Shown here one piece after another: positions 40,317 to 49,903 of a stretch of 64,000 nt of DNA. The notes beneath the pieces were generated by a model. The model was given only the letters and a program-made list of their open reading frames with translations, had not been told where the DNA came from and made no database searches. A program made the translations under genes and the position numbers. Numbering within the stretch: the first letter of the stretch is position 1; each line of letters begins with the position of its first letter. The DNA is taken from positions 124,001-188,000 of the forward strand of contig NZ_CP050804.1 of assembly GCF_012563545.1 (NCBI RefSeq), written 5' to 3'. This DNA comes from Arcanobacterium buesumense. GTDB lineage: Bacteria; Actinomycetota; Actinomycetes; Actinomycetales; Actinomycetaceae.

Positions 40317-40898
40317 ATGCTTTTATCTGATCGCGATATTGCCCATTATGTTCGTGCTGGCCGGATCGAACTTGATCCGTGGGATCCAGCTATGATTCAG
40401 CCTTCAAGTGTGGATGTTCATTTAGATCGTCTGTTTCGACTTTTTGACAACCATAAATATGACGTGATCGATCCTGCTGTGGAGCAGCCGGATCTGACGC
40501 GGCTTGTTGAAGTTGATAATGACGGAGCTTTTATTTTGCACCCGGGTGAGTTTGTTTTAGGCGCAACCTTTGAACATATTTCCTTGGGCGACGACGTTGC
40601 TGCTCGGTTGGAGGGTAAGTCCAGTTTAGGCCGGCTGGGTTTGCTTACTCATTCCACGGCGGGTTTCATTGATCCGGGGTTTTCTGGGCATGTCACTTTG
40701 GAGTTATCAAATACGTCGACGATGCCGATTAAGCTTTATCCAGGAATGAAGATTGGGCAACTGTGTTTCTTTCAGCTGTCATCTCCAGCAGTTGAGCCGT
40801 ATGGAGTTGGATCCAATCAGTCGCGGTATCAAGGCCAACATGGGCCAACTGCTTCACGCTCATATATGAATTTTCAGCGAATTGACGTGTCCCGTTAG
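40317..40898 (+). CDS. dcd: dCTP deaminase (possibly dUMP-forming)
   Basis: 193 aa. Makes dUTP (or directly dUMP in the bifunctional DCD-DUT type found in many actinobacteria). Substrate loop [23 protein letters not shown] is conserved, with the catalytic Glu in HVTLELSN. The C-terminal [13 protein letters not shown] is the lid region. Monocistronic; weak ribosome site. Confidence 0.94.
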   Translation: MLLSDRDIAHYVRAGRIELDPWDPAMIQPSSVDVHLDRLFRLFDNHKYDVIDPAVEQPDLTRLVEVDNDGAFILHPGEFVLGATFEHISLGDDVAARLEGKSSLGRLGLLTHSTAGFIDPGFSGHVTLELSNTSTMPIKLYPGMKIGQLCFFQLSSPAVEPYGVGSNQSRYQGQHGPTASRSYMNFQRIDVSR

Positions 40899-41022
40899 CT
40901 CGGTTATGAGAGACGATAGGATCAACACGAATATGGTCGACGCTTATGCCCGAGTTTTCGTGACACGGTAAACTGGATTTGTGTGTCTGCTAGAGCTCGT
41001 GGCAGGCCAGTGAGGAAGGGAA

Positions 41023-41271
41023 ATGATGAACCTCGGATACCGACTTATGGGTTTAGCGACCGGCGCTGTGGCTGGAATGGTTGCTCGGCAAGTTGTGACA
41101 ATTGTATGGGAAAAAGGTTTTGGTAAGCCTACCCCGCAAGGTGATGAGACTGATGTTGATCTACCATTGGCGCAGATTGCGATATTTGCAGCTGTTACTG
41201 CTGGTGTCACTGCCTATGTGAATGAGGCAATGGGGCGCAAGACAGCGCAATGGTATGGCAAAGAAGACTAA
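41023..41271 (+). CDS. DUF4235 small membrane protein
   Basis: 82 aa with two helices (about residues 8-28 and 50-68). It matches the actinobacterial DUF4235 pattern (YRLMGLATGAVAGMVARQV ... VNEAMGRKTAQWYGK). Function unknown. A GAGGAAGGG site precedes the ATG. Confidence 0.82.
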   Translation: MMNLGYRLMGLATGAVAGMVARQVVTIVWEKGFGKPTPQGDETDVDLPLAQIAIFAAVTAGVTAYVNEAMGRKTAQWYGKED

Positions 41272-41330
41272 AACGATTATCACCTACCAGTCGTCGTCGA
41301 TGCTCTAGGCAATGGTAGGATTGTCAGTGT

Positions 41331-41418
41331 CACAGGGGAGCGCGAGTGCGCTGAGAGTGTGGAGAATATGCCACAGACCCTCATACCTGATCCGGGTTAT
41401 ACCGGCGTAGGAAGTTGA
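41331..41418 (+). ncRNA. TPP (THI-box) riboswitch
   Basis: The conserved core is complete: GGGGAGC at 41335, GCTGAGAG at 41350-41357, ACCCTCAT, ACCTGATCC at 41385-41393, GGTTATACCGGCGTAGGAAG. The P1 strands CACAGG and the closing end bracket it. The start codon lies about 78 nt beyond, and the interval contains the GGAGG, so control of translation or of an intervening hairpin are both possible. It predicts repression of the thiamine transporter when TPP is high. Confidence 0.96.
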
Positions 41419-41496
41419 GTTCTCTCGTTGTTGGCATGGCTGCATACCGGTAGCTATACACAACAGGCCCTTCATAACGTAGTGATGGAGGATATG

Positions 41497-42570
41497 ATGA
41501 TTAATCGAAAAATAACTCTTGCGGTGCTCAGCGCTGGTGTATTGGCACTCAGTGCATGTACTTCAAGTGTGCCAAGCCAAAAGAATGCTGAGGAATCGAA
41601 CCAGGGAAGCACTCAGAGCCTGGCTATTGTCAAGGTTGTCACTAATGGGTCATTCACCCTTCCAGATGAAGTGTTGGCTGATTTCACCAAGGAAACTGGA
41701 ATGAAGGTTGAGCTGCTCGACGGTGAAGAGTCTGGCACGCTTGATTCGAAACTTATTTTAACCAAGGCTAATCCGGTTGGTGATGTGGTTGTTGGATTGA
41801 CTGCCAACAATATTATCCAGGTTGCCGAAGCTGGTGTTTTTGACACCTCTGCGAAGGTTTCCGGCCCGGCAGGTGCAGAAAAGTATGCTGTTTCCGGTGC
41901 TGAGGGTGCTATTGCTTTTGATCGCTCCGATGCCTGCTTCAACTACGATATTGCTTATTTCAAGGACAAGGGTTTAACTCCACCAGCTGGCTTGGAAGAT
42001 TTAGTGAAGCCAGAGTACAAGAATCTTACTGTTATTCAAGATCCGTCCAAGTCGGATACGGGCTTTGCTCTTCTTGCTTCCACTATTTCGCACTTTGGTG
42101 AAGATGGATATGTTGATTATTGGAAGCAGCTATTGGCAAATGGCACTAAGGTTGACGCTGGTTGGAAAGATGCCTATCAGGTTGATTTCACAGCTGGTGA
42201 AGGAAAGGGTGCTTACCCAATCGTGATGTCTTATGCATCCTCACCATTCTGGACAATCAACGAAGCCGGAGATGCTTCCAGCACGGCTAATGTTGCTGGT
42301 GGTTGCTACCCAGTTGTGGAATATGCTGGAGTGCTCAAGGGTGCTGCAAACGTTGAAGGTGCTCAAAAGTTCTTAGAGTGGCTGAGCACACCACAGATGC
42401 AGACTGTGATTGCTAAGGAAAACGTGACTTACCCGATCGATGAGTCAGCTGAGCTACCTAAGGGTATGGCTGAGTTTGCGCCACGTCCGGATGCTGTGAA
42501 GCCGTTGGATGCGAAGAAGATTGCTGAATCGAAGGAACTGTGGATTACCTCGGTGACAGAGTTGTTCTAG
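41497..42570 (+). CDS. thiB: Thiamine ABC transporter substrate-binding lipoprotein
   Basis: 357 aa. Lipobox LSAC near residue 20, then a ThiB/TbpA-type periplasmic fold (IVKVVTNGSFTLPDEVL; mature VVVGLTANN). The riboswitch just upstream fixes the substrate as thiamine or a TPP precursor. ATG at 41497 follows GGAGG by 5 nt; 41494 is too close to it. Confidence 0.92.
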   Translation: MINRKITLAVLSAGVLALSACTSSVPSQKNAEESNQGSTQSLAIVKVVTNGSFTLPDEVLADFTKETGMKVELLDGEESGTLDSKLILTKANPVGDVVVGLTANNIIQVAEAGVFDTSAKVSGPAGAEKYAVSGAEGAIAFDRSDACFNYDIAYFKDKGLTPPAGLEDLVKPEYKNLTVIQDPSKSDTGFALLASTISHFGEDGYVDYWKQLLANGTKVDAGWKDAYQVDFTAGEGKGAYPIVMSYASSPFWTINEAGDASSTANVAGGCYPVVEYAGVLKGAANVEGAQKFLEWLSTPQMQTVIAKENVTYPIDESAELPKGMAEFAPRPDAVKPLDAKKIAESKELWITSVTELF

Positions 42571-42599
42571 TTTCTTGCCGTTCTAGTTCATGATCGAAC

Positions 42600-44309
42600 A
42601 TGATGACAAAACTTTTAGTACAGCGCCCGCTTTTGTGGTGGGCGCTGTGCGCTAGTATCCCAGCTATATTTCTTGCTCTGTTCTTTTTTGCTCCCGTGGC
42701 AGATTTGTTGAGTCTGGGAGTTGCAGAGCTGATAGATAGTTGGCACAGTGGCGGGTTTACTGGGCTGCTCGGACAGTTTTCTAAGGCGCGCGTGGGGAGC
42801 GCGGTGGCAACCACTCTTGGTTTGGCGTTTGCTGGTACCGTGCTGTCAGTTGCGGTTGGGGTACCAGCTGCTTATGTTTTATATCGCACACGTTTTCCTG
42901 GGCAAAATGTGTTACGTTTTTTGATTGTTTTTCCGTTCGTTCTGCCAACAATTGCGGTTGCTACGGCGTTTCGTTCCCTGTACGACGACGGTGGACTGCT
43001 TGGTTTCCTCGGGCTTGCCGGTTCGCCGGTGCTTATTGTGCTAGCAATGATGTTTTTCAACATTTCAGTCATTGTGCGCACTGTGGGTGCCGCATGGAGT
43101 TCCCTGAATCCGAACTATGAAGCAGCGGCGCGGACTTTGGGAGCATCGCCTTTGCGAGCCTTTACCTCTGTGACGTGGCCGCAGCTAGCTCCAGCAGTGT
43201 ATTCGGCATCAACTCTTGTATTCCTCTATTGTTCTACCTCCTACAGTTTGGTAATGATTTTAGGAACGACGCGCACTCGTACGTTGGAAACTGAAATCTA
43301 TCGGCAAACCGTGCAATTCCTCAATCTTGGCACGGCTGCATTATTGTCCCTAGTCCAAGCAATCATCGTGGTTATGGCGTTGATTGTCTCTCAATGGGTG
43401 AGTAAACGAGCAACGGCGTCTGACGCAAACTCACGTTTTGTGCGCACGCCACCACGTATTACCCGTGTTCAACGTCCAATGGTAGTAGTGGTTGTCGTTA
43501 TTGTCGTCGTATTAATTGTGCTTCCGATTCTCCAGGTCATTATTCGTTCATTGCGACGTAATGGTGAGTTCACGTTCGCCAATTTCACTGACCTTTTCCG
43601 TCCGGGTGCTGCGCGTTCGGTAGATTTTGCGATCGCGTCAACCATCTGGCAGTCACTATCAGCGGCTATTTATGCCACGGTGATCGCCGTTGTTATCGGA
43701 GTTACGGTATCGCTTCTTGTTACTCGTAAACTCCGGATTCGGCGGCATATATGGCGACGAATCACTGGATTTTATGATGCGTTGTTTATCTTCCCAGTGG
43801 GAATTTCTTCAGTGACATTGGGCTTTGGCATGCTTGTGTCCCTGGGGGGATCTTTGCGGTTCGTTGCTGATTCACCACTGTTGCTACCACTTACGCAAGC
43901 ACTCGTCGCATTACCGATTCTGATTCGGACGATTGTTCCTATGCTCGATGGTGTTAATCGAAACCTTTACGGGCCAGCCCTTACCCTGGGAGCTTCTCGT
44001 TTCCGAGCATTTTTCACAGTTGAAGGGCCAGTTCTTGTCCGGGCGCTTGGGGTTGCTGCCGGTTTTGCGTTTGCGATTAGTATTGGGGAATTTTCGGCTA
44101 CCTCATTTCTGGTGTTGCAACGCGAACCGACTTTGCCGGTCATGATTTATCAGCTTGTTGGCCGGGCGGGTGCCGCAGACCAGGGCATGGCCTACGCTGG
44201 AACAGTCATTTTGTGTGCAATCACGGCATTGGTGATGGTGATTGTGGAGATGTTAAGCAAGCCGGGCAGTTCGCGTATCCGGAGCAGTAAGCGTACCCCG
44301 GAGGAATGA
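42600..44309 (+). CDS. thiP: Thiamine ABC transporter permease (ThiP-type, fused halves)
   Basis: 569 aa with two permease units of about six helices each in one chain. Two EAA-like loops are visible: YEAAARTLGASPLRAFTSV and YGPALTLGASRFRAFFTVEGP. This matches ThiP, which is a fused dimer. 29 bp after thiB; no strong ribosome site. Confidence 0.92.
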   Translation: MMTKLLVQRPLLWWALCASIPAIFLALFFFAPVADLLSLGVAELIDSWHSGGFTGLLGQFSKARVGSAVATTLGLAFAGTVLSVAVGVPAAYVLYRTRFPGQNVLRFLIVFPFVLPTIAVATAFRSLYDDGGLLGFLGLAGSPVLIVLAMMFFNISVIVRTVGAAWSSLNPNYEAAARTLGASPLRAFTSVTWPQLAPAVYSASTLVFLYCSTSYSLVMILGTTRTRTLETEIYRQTVQFLNLGTAALLSLVQAIIVVMALIVSQWVSKRATASDANSRFVRTPPRITRVQRPMVVVVVVIVVVLIVLPILQVIIRSLRRNGEFTFANFTDLFRPGAARSVDFAIASTIWQSLSAAIYATVIAVVIGVTVSLLVTRKLRIRRHIWRRITGFYDALFIFPVGISSVTLGFGMLVSLGGSLRFVADSPLLLPLTQALVALPILIRTIVPMLDGVNRNLYGPALTLGASRFRAFFTVEGPVLVRALGVAAGFAFAISIGEFSATSFLVLQREPTLPVMIYQLVGRAGAADQGMAYAGTVILCAITALVMVIVEMLSKPGSSRIRSSKRTPEE

Positions 44310-44322
44310 CGGAGAAAACAAC

Positions 44323-44976
44323 ATGAGTATGATTGAGGTATTGCACGTTAGCTTGACCTATCCTGATGGTTTTCATGCGTTACGGGATGTCAGTGTGCGG
44401 GTTGCACACGGTGAAATTGTTGCGTTGCTCGGAGCTTCGGGCTCGGGTAAATCTACGCTGTTGCGTGCGATTGCCGGGCTCGAACCAATCGACGGTGGTC
44501 GTATTATGGTAGGCGGACATGATATGGATGGCGTGCCGCCGCATCGCCGGAATATTGGCATGGTTTTCCAAGACGGGCAGTTGTTTCCGCATCGTAACGT
44601 GGCACGCAATGTTGGGTACGGTTTAGAAATGGCCGGAGTTAAGCGTAGTGAACGTGAAATACGGGTGTCCCAGATGCTCGACGTCGTCGGCTTGTCCGGG
44701 TTTGAAAAACGAGAGGTGGGCACGCTTTCCGGTGGTCAAGCCCAGCGGGTAGCCTTAGCGCGCTCGCTAGCCCCGCGGCCTCATGTTCTTTTGTTGGACG
44801 AACCGCTTTCTGCACTTGACCAAGAATTGCGGGAAAGGTTGGCGGTAGACGTGCGCCAGATTCTGAAGAAAGCCCAGATGACGGCCGTGTTTGTTACTCA
44901 CGATCCAAATGAAGCCGCTACGGTTGCTGACCGTGTATTGCGCATGGCAGATGGCAAAATGAAAGAAAAAGAATAA
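44323..44976 (+). CDS. thiQ: Thiamine ABC transporter ATPase (ThiQ-type)
   Basis: 217 aa. Walker A GASGSGKST, Q-loop MVFQDGQLFPH, signature LSGGQAQR and Walker B LLLDEPLSALDQ are intact. Shorter than typical, without a C-terminal regulatory domain, as in ThiQ. GGAG precedes the ATG. It ends 4 bp before the convergent GH20 gene. Confidence 0.93.
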   Translation: MSMIEVLHVSLTYPDGFHALRDVSVRVAHGEIVALLGASGSGKSTLLRAIAGLEPIDGGRIMVGGHDMDGVPPHRRNIGMVFQDGQLFPHRNVARNVGYGLEMAGVKRSEREIRVSQMLDVVGLSGFEKREVGTLSGGQAQRVALARSLAPRPHVLLLDEPLSALDQELRERLAVDVRQILKKAQMTAVFVTHDPNEAATVADRVLRMADGKMKEKE

Positions 44977-44980
44977 TCGA

Positions 44981-46375
44981 TTAGGAAATCTGCCAGCAGC
45001 GTGCCGCAAACTCAGCTAGCGGTTCGCGGATTCCTGCTGCTACCTCAGCTGGAGTTTGCGCATCGGGCTGATCGGACCAGATTGAGAAGAATGCACCTAC
45101 TAGCTGGTGTGGGTATCTGCCATTTTCCGGACGGATTTCTTGAACCGGAGAAGCTGAACCGTCCGCTGGTAGCTGCGGGAAAAGACCTGGATGCCAGTTC
45201 GCAGCCGCTATCCGCTCCGAGGTTGGATAACGATACCCAGCGTTTTGTCCTAAAACATAATAAAACAGTGAATCATTGAAATTAACGATCCGATAATTGG
45301 CGGCCAAAGCAGCTGAAACTGGGCGCATATCCGCATGCCAGTTGGTCCACCACGTCAACACGATCTCCGGATCGAGTTGGACAATGTTTCCCCGAAGCAT
45401 TCCATCATTCCACACCCGGGGAATAAAACCGCGGGTCTTGAGATGAGTAGCAATCTGATTAACAAAATCTGTTAATAGATCGAAACCATTCGCATCTACA
45501 CCGAACTTACGTTGGGCAGTTTGGGCCAACACGGGGTATTCGGAAATGCGCGCAAAATCAACAAACTCATCGCCCCCAAGATGCCAAGATCGGCATTCTT
45601 TGAAAAGATCAGCAAAATCATCGATCAGTGCACGTGCAAAATCAACTGCTTGAGGTAACGCAATATTAAGAGCATGGCCAGTATCTGGAATTGCTAACGG
45701 TTCGGCTCCAGGCGCTAGATGTGCGGGTGGAAGTTGTAATTCTGGAAAGGCGGACAATGCTTTTCTTAAATGTCCAGGCATATCCAACGAAGGAATAATC
45801 TCCACATACAGATCACGTGCCAGAGCGAGAATCTCGCGAGCTTCGGCACGCGTAATATGATGCTCGGAAACGATCTGTGGAAAAGCTTGAGATTCTAACC
45901 GGAACCCCTCATTTTCCGAAAAATGCCACTGGATAACACTAAGCCCAAGTGAGGCAGCTTCCCGGATACGATCTTTCATCCACTGGGCATCAAAATACTT
46001 ACGAGCCGCATCAATATGCAAGCCGCGTTCAGCTACCAATGGTGACAGCCGAATTGTGCCACACGGGACACAGCCGTGTTCATCAAGCAAAGATAATAGG
46101 TGGCGCGTTGCGCGGAAAATTCCTACCGGAGCTGATACGGTGATAATGATTGTTGTTTCCGAGACGTCAATCATCGCATCTTCTGGATTATTAACCGATT
46201 GGGTAGCAACCTGCATAATAATCCGAAGCTCAGTATCCGCAGCATCGTCAATATTCGTAGCCAGTCCGCGTTCATCGAAATCAGCTATTAATCGCTGTGC
46301 TTCATGACGGGACATGGCATCGGAAACGATGGCAACCGTCGTCGTCGGAATCCACCCGCAACGCGCCTTAACCAT
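44981..46375 (-). CDS. GH20 beta-N-acetylhexosaminidase
   Basis: 464 aa, cytoplasmic (no signal peptide). TIM-barrel GH20 catalytic core with the WHLGGDEF motif (Asp-Glu catalytic pair) and the N-terminal GH20b-like segment. It should remove terminal GlcNAc/GalNAc from sugars imported by the neighbouring ABC transporter. It is the last gene of a four-gene minus-strand operon and shares its ATG position with the permease stop. Confidence 0.92.
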   Translation of the reverse strand: MVKARCGWIPTTTVAIVSDAMSRHEAQRLIADFDERGLATNIDDAADTELRIIMQVATQSVNNPEDAMIDVSETTIIITVSAPVGIFRATRHLLSLLDEHGCVPCGTIRLSPLVAERGLHIDAARKYFDAQWMKDRIREAASLGLSVIQWHFSENEGFRLESQAFPQIVSEHHITRAEAREILALARDLYVEIIPSLDMPGHLRKALSAFPELQLPPAHLAPGAEPLAIPDTGHALNIALPQAVDFARALIDDFADLFKECRSWHLGGDEFVDFARISEYPVLAQTAQRKFGVDANGFDLLTDFVNQIATHLKTRGFIPRVWNDGMLRGNIVQLDPEIVLTWWTNWHADMRPVSAALAANYRIVNFNDSLFYYVLGQNAGYRYPTSERIAAANWHPGLFPQLPADGSASPVQEIRPENGRYPHQLVGAFFSIWSDQPDAQTPAEVAAGIREPLAEFAARCWQIS

Positions 46376-47268
46376 TACTGCTTCACGCCACCTTCCTCGA
46401 CGCCCTTAAAGAACTGCTTTTGCAATGTGGCGAACAGGATAATAATCGGTACCAATGCAATCATCGTGCCAGCCGCAATAACACGCGGATTAGCGGCAAA
46501 GTTAGAATTCAAATACTGCATACCAACAGTCAACGTGTACTTTGCTGGATCGGACAAGACCACCAACGGCCACAAGAAGTCATCCCATGCACCAATGAAT
46601 GCGAACAAGGCGATAACTGAAACCATACCACGAATATTTGGCCAAACAATATGACGTAACCGTTGGTACGTGTTAGCGCCATCGATCGTTGCCGCATCCA
46701 ACACATCCGGCGGGATCATGCGGCATGCCGCGGCAATCAACAACACGTTAATCGCCGAAATTGCACCGGGTAAGAACACACCCCAAAGCGTGTTTGCCAA
46801 CCCTAACGACTTGACGGTTAAATACTGGCTTGTCAAAGTAACTTCGCCTGGCAGAAGCAGGGTAGAGAAGAAAATCGCCATGATGATTCCCTTGCCCTTA
46901 AACTTCAAACACCCCAGCGCATAGCCACCCAAGGTTGCAAAAATAATATTCGAAACAACTGTTCCTACACCGACAAGCAATGAATGCCAAGCGTAGCTAA
47001 GAACTGGGATAGTACGGAATACTTCGGCGTAATTCGACAGTGTTGGCTCTTGCGGAATAATCGTTGGTGGGAAATCGTAAATATTTTCGGAGGCTCCCTT
47101 AAATGAGGTAGATAACTGCCACAAGAATGGGAAAACCATTAATGCCAATACAGCAAACAACAGAACATACTTGCCGATCAGACCAGCCAACGACGGCTTC
47201 ATGATGTCCGAGGAGCCGCGAGTGCGGAAGGCGCGATCATGGCGGACGAAATCAGTGGACGTGCTCAT
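46375..47268 (-). CDS. Carbohydrate ABC transporter permease (MalG-type)
   Basis: 297 aa, six helices. The EAA loop reads LDAATIDGANTYQRLRHIVWPNI, standard for CUT1 transporters. Its first codon lies 3 bp inside the end of the other permease gene. Substrate inferred from the GH20 enzyme to be an amino-sugar oligosaccharide. Confidence 0.93.
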   Translation of the reverse strand: MSTSTDFVRHDRAFRTRGSSDIMKPSLAGLIGKYVLLFAVLALMVFPFLWQLSTSFKGASENIYDFPPTIIPQEPTLSNYAEVFRTIPVLSYAWHSLLVGVGTVVSNIIFATLGGYALGCLKFKGKGIIMAIFFSTLLLPGEVTLTSQYLTVKSLGLANTLWGVFLPGAISAINVLLIAAACRMIPPDVLDAATIDGANTYQRLRHIVWPNIRGMVSVIALFAFIGAWDDFLWPLVVLSDPAKYTLTVGMQYLNSNFAANPRVIAAGTMIALVPIIILFATLQKQFFKGVEEGGVKQ

Positions 47269-48254
47269 GCGGAGATTCCTTCCTTAACTGCGTTAGCTGC
47301 TGGCGCGGCAGCGGTTTGCTTGGCAAGTTTAAGAGTAGCTTTGTGGGCTTTACGAGTGCGGCGAGCTGCAAGGGCATCACGGAGCATATCGCCATTGTTA
47401 GAAATACCTACGATAAGAAGTGGGATTAATGTTAGGAGGAACAGGACAAGGGAGATAGCTGATGCATAACCGACCTGGCCGTTGAGGCCTTTACCGCTTG
47501 CCTGGATCAACATAACAACGCTCATTGCGCGCCCGCCGGGGCCACCTGAGCCATTGGATAAGACGTAGAGTTCAGTAAAGATACGCATAGCAGCAACGCA
47601 AATTAATACTGACACTAACAACATTGGGCCGCGCACGCCAGGAACTGTTACAGACCAGAACCGACGCCATTTGCCGGCGCCGTCAAGGGCGGCTGCTTCG
47701 TGTAGATCTCGGCCAACATTACCTAATGCGGCGAGGTAGACAACCATGTAGTATCCCAGGCCCTTCCACACGGTCAAGCCAATAGCACAACCGATTAAGA
47801 GCCAGCGATCAGACAAAAACTCTACTGGACGGTCAATCAAACCAAAGAATTTCAATGCTTCATTAATGGTGCCGTTGCCAGAGAAGAGGAACTCCCACAC
47901 AATCGCCACCACAACTGCTGAGGCGATAACAGGGAAGTAGAATGTGGTACGGAAAAACCCGATACCAGGAATTTTATTGTGCACTAACAGCGCCAAGAGG
48001 AGTGGCAGGAATGTTAGTAGCGGTACACAGACGACGACGTAGACCAGCGATGTTGTCAACGCATAGATAAAACGTTCGTCGCTAAAAAGTGCATAGAAGT
48101 TTTGTAACCCAACAAACTTTGCTGGACGAAGAGGACGAGCGTCAGTAAACGCTAGTGCCACCGTGTTAAGGAATGGCCAGAGTGCAAATACAAGCACCCA
48201 GATCACTCCCGGGAGTGTCAATAGATACGGGGTATACCATTTTTGTCGTTTCAT
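47265..48254 (-). CDS. Carbohydrate ABC transporter permease (MalF-type)
   Basis: 329 aa, six helices. EAA loop DLHEAAALDGAGKWRRFWSVTVP. CUT1 family partner of the downstream permease. A basic Lys/Ala-rich tail of about 35 residues follows the last helix. 32 bp after the binding-protein gene. Confidence 0.93.
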   Translation of the reverse strand: MKRQKWYTPYLLTLPGVIWVLVFALWPFLNTVALAFTDARPLRPAKFVGLQNFYALFSDERFIYALTTSLVYVVVCVPLLTFLPLLLALLVHNKIPGIGFFRTTFYFPVIASAVVVAIVWEFLFSGNGTINEALKFFGLIDRPVEFLSDRWLLIGCAIGLTVWKGLGYYMVVYLAALGNVGRDLHEAAALDGAGKWRRFWSVTVPGVRGPMLLVSVLICVAAMRIFTELYVLSNGSGGPGGRAMSVVMLIQASGKGLNGQVGYASAISLVLFLLTLIPLLIVGISNNGDMLRDALAARRTRKAHKATLKLAKQTAAAPAANAVKEGISA

Positions 48255-48286
48255 TCGCTCATCCCCTTCGTCTTAGTCATTAATGG

Positions 48287-49579
48287 TTACTTCTCAACGG
48301 CCTGCTGAGCGTGCTCAACAGACTTATCGAGAGCTTCCTTAGCGGTGATTTCGCCCTTCACAGCGAGTGCGATTTGCTGCTTGGCGAATGTTTCCATTTC
48401 GGTGGTGAACTTCGGGTCACCGGTCATCTTGGCTTTATCCATTTGCTTAGCGGCAAGATCGGTAGCGACCTTCTGCTGTTCGTGCTCAGCTTCAATAGCG
48501 AAGGTTGATGGATCTGCATTTGCGGCAATTGTTCCAGGGAAGAAACCAACTGCGAGCTTGACGAACTCGATCTGATTTTCGGTGTTGGTAACAAACTCAG
48601 CAAACTTGAGGGCAAGCTCAGGGTTCTTGGAATTCTTAGCAACTGAAATACCCTGAACGAACAATGGTGGGTTACCGAAACCGGCGGTTACTTGCATGTT
48701 TGGAAGCAAGGTTGGAGCGTTAACGGCAACGTCCTTGTCAATATAGTTCGGGCCAGCGGTAGTCCAGGCGGCAGTGCCCTTGTTGAAGTTGTTCACGTTT
48801 GCGTTGGCGGTACCGGCATTCTGGAGAGCTTCAGGGGAGATTGCGCCCTTCTTGTAGAGGTCAATATAGGTGTTGACGATCTCTTCAGCTTCTGGAGTGT
48901 TGAATGCGAACTTGCCATCCTTGACGATGTCTAGCTTGCCACCAGCATCTGACACCATGATCTGAAGACCCTTCGGGCTGGGGAGATCTGAGATGGTTTG
49001 GATGCCATCTTGGCCAAGCTTTTCAGCTACGGCCCACAGATCCTTGTAAGTCTTTGGAGCTTCGGATACGCCAGCTTTCTGGAGAAGCTCGGTGTTCCAG
49101 TAGTTTAGTTCAGTACCCAAGTACCATGGGAAACCGAAAGAGCCTTCAATACCATCAAAGGTGTAGGCTTCCACGCCACCAGGGACGTATTCGTTGATAA
49201 TCTTGGACTCTTTATTCAAATCTACCAGCTGATCTACCGAAGCTAGAGCGTAGGCATATTCTGGTGGAAGGTTGATAACATCTGGTAGTTCACCAGACTC
49301 AGCTTGCTGGAGAACTTTATCCTCGTAGCCGTCACCTGGCTGATCGATCCACTTGACCTTAGCGCCGGGGTTGGCTTTTTCGAAATCAGCAACAAGCTTT
49401 TCGAAGTAGGGGGTGAACTTATCATTTTTGAGTGACCACGTTTGGAATGTGATTTCTCCGGTGGCACCTTCTTCTCCGCTGCTACCCTTGGCGTCGGTGG
49501 AGGCACTGCCACCGGTGCAGGCGCTGAGCAGAAGTGCGGTTGCGGCTAAGAAGCCGATGGAAGCGGAACGGATCTTCAT
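48287..49579 (-). CDS. Carbohydrate ABC transporter substrate-binding lipoprotein
   Basis: 430 aa. Lipobox LSAC near residue 20, then a family 1 sugar-binding fold (ITFQTWSLKNDKFTPYFEKLV; ASGELPDVINL). First gene of the operon binding protein-MalF-MalG-GH20. No ATPase gene follows, so a shared MsmK-like ATPase elsewhere is required. Confidence 0.92.
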   Translation of the reverse strand: MKIRSASIGFLAATALLLSACTGGSASTDAKGSSGEEGATGEITFQTWSLKNDKFTPYFEKLVADFEKANPGAKVKWIDQPGDGYEDKVLQQAESGELPDVINLPPEYAYALASVDQLVDLNKESKIINEYVPGGVEAYTFDGIEGSFGFPWYLGTELNYWNTELLQKAGVSEAPKTYKDLWAVAEKLGQDGIQTISDLPSPKGLQIMVSDAGGKLDIVKDGKFAFNTPEAEEIVNTYIDLYKKGAISPEALQNAGTANANVNNFNKGTAAWTTAGPNYIDKDVAVNAPTLLPNMQVTAGFGNPPLFVQGISVAKNSKNPELALKFAEFVTNTENQIEFVKLAVGFFPGTIAANADPSTFAIEAEHEQQKVATDLAAKQMDKAKMTGDPKFTTEMETFAKQQIALAVKGEITAKEALDKSVEHAQQAVEK

Positions 49580-49861
49580 CGATGTTCTCCTTGATGTAAT
49601 GGTTACTGGCGGTTCTTCATTGAAATGCCGATTACCGTTTTGGTTGAGTATGGGAGATTCACTGAGTTTTTTGTGTATCTCTCATCACAACTAAACCGGT
49701 AAAGTAAGTCTAGTGTATCACCCAAGTCCGTCATTGAAAAGCGAAAAGGAAAGTACGCTAGTGCACTTATAGTTTTCCGAAAGCTCGACGAATCGCACTA
49801 TCACTCGAAAACGGCATCAGCGCTCGCTTATTAATCTGCCGTCTAACGTGCAGATGGAGAA
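49580..49861. other. Upstream region of the sugar ABC operon
   Basis: 324-bp gap (49580-49903) between the sugar operon and the DUF4921 gene. It must hold the operon promoter. The short palindrome GTAATGGTTAC lies at 49596-49606, possibly an operator. A weak minus-strand promoter pair TTTCAA-N16-TACACT can be drawn near 49720. The far end carries the DUF4921 terminator. Confidence 0.4.
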
Positions 49862-49897
49862 AAATGGCGGAACATGACTTACCACGCATGTTCCGCC
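49862..49897 (-). terminator. Terminator of the DUF4921 gene
   Basis: GGCGGAACATG (49866-49876) pairs perfectly with CATGTTCCGCC (49887-49897) around a 10-nt loop. On the minus strand the stem is followed by ATTTTTC. It starts 6 bp after the stop. Confidence 0.85.
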
Positions 49898-49903
49898 TTA
49901 GGT

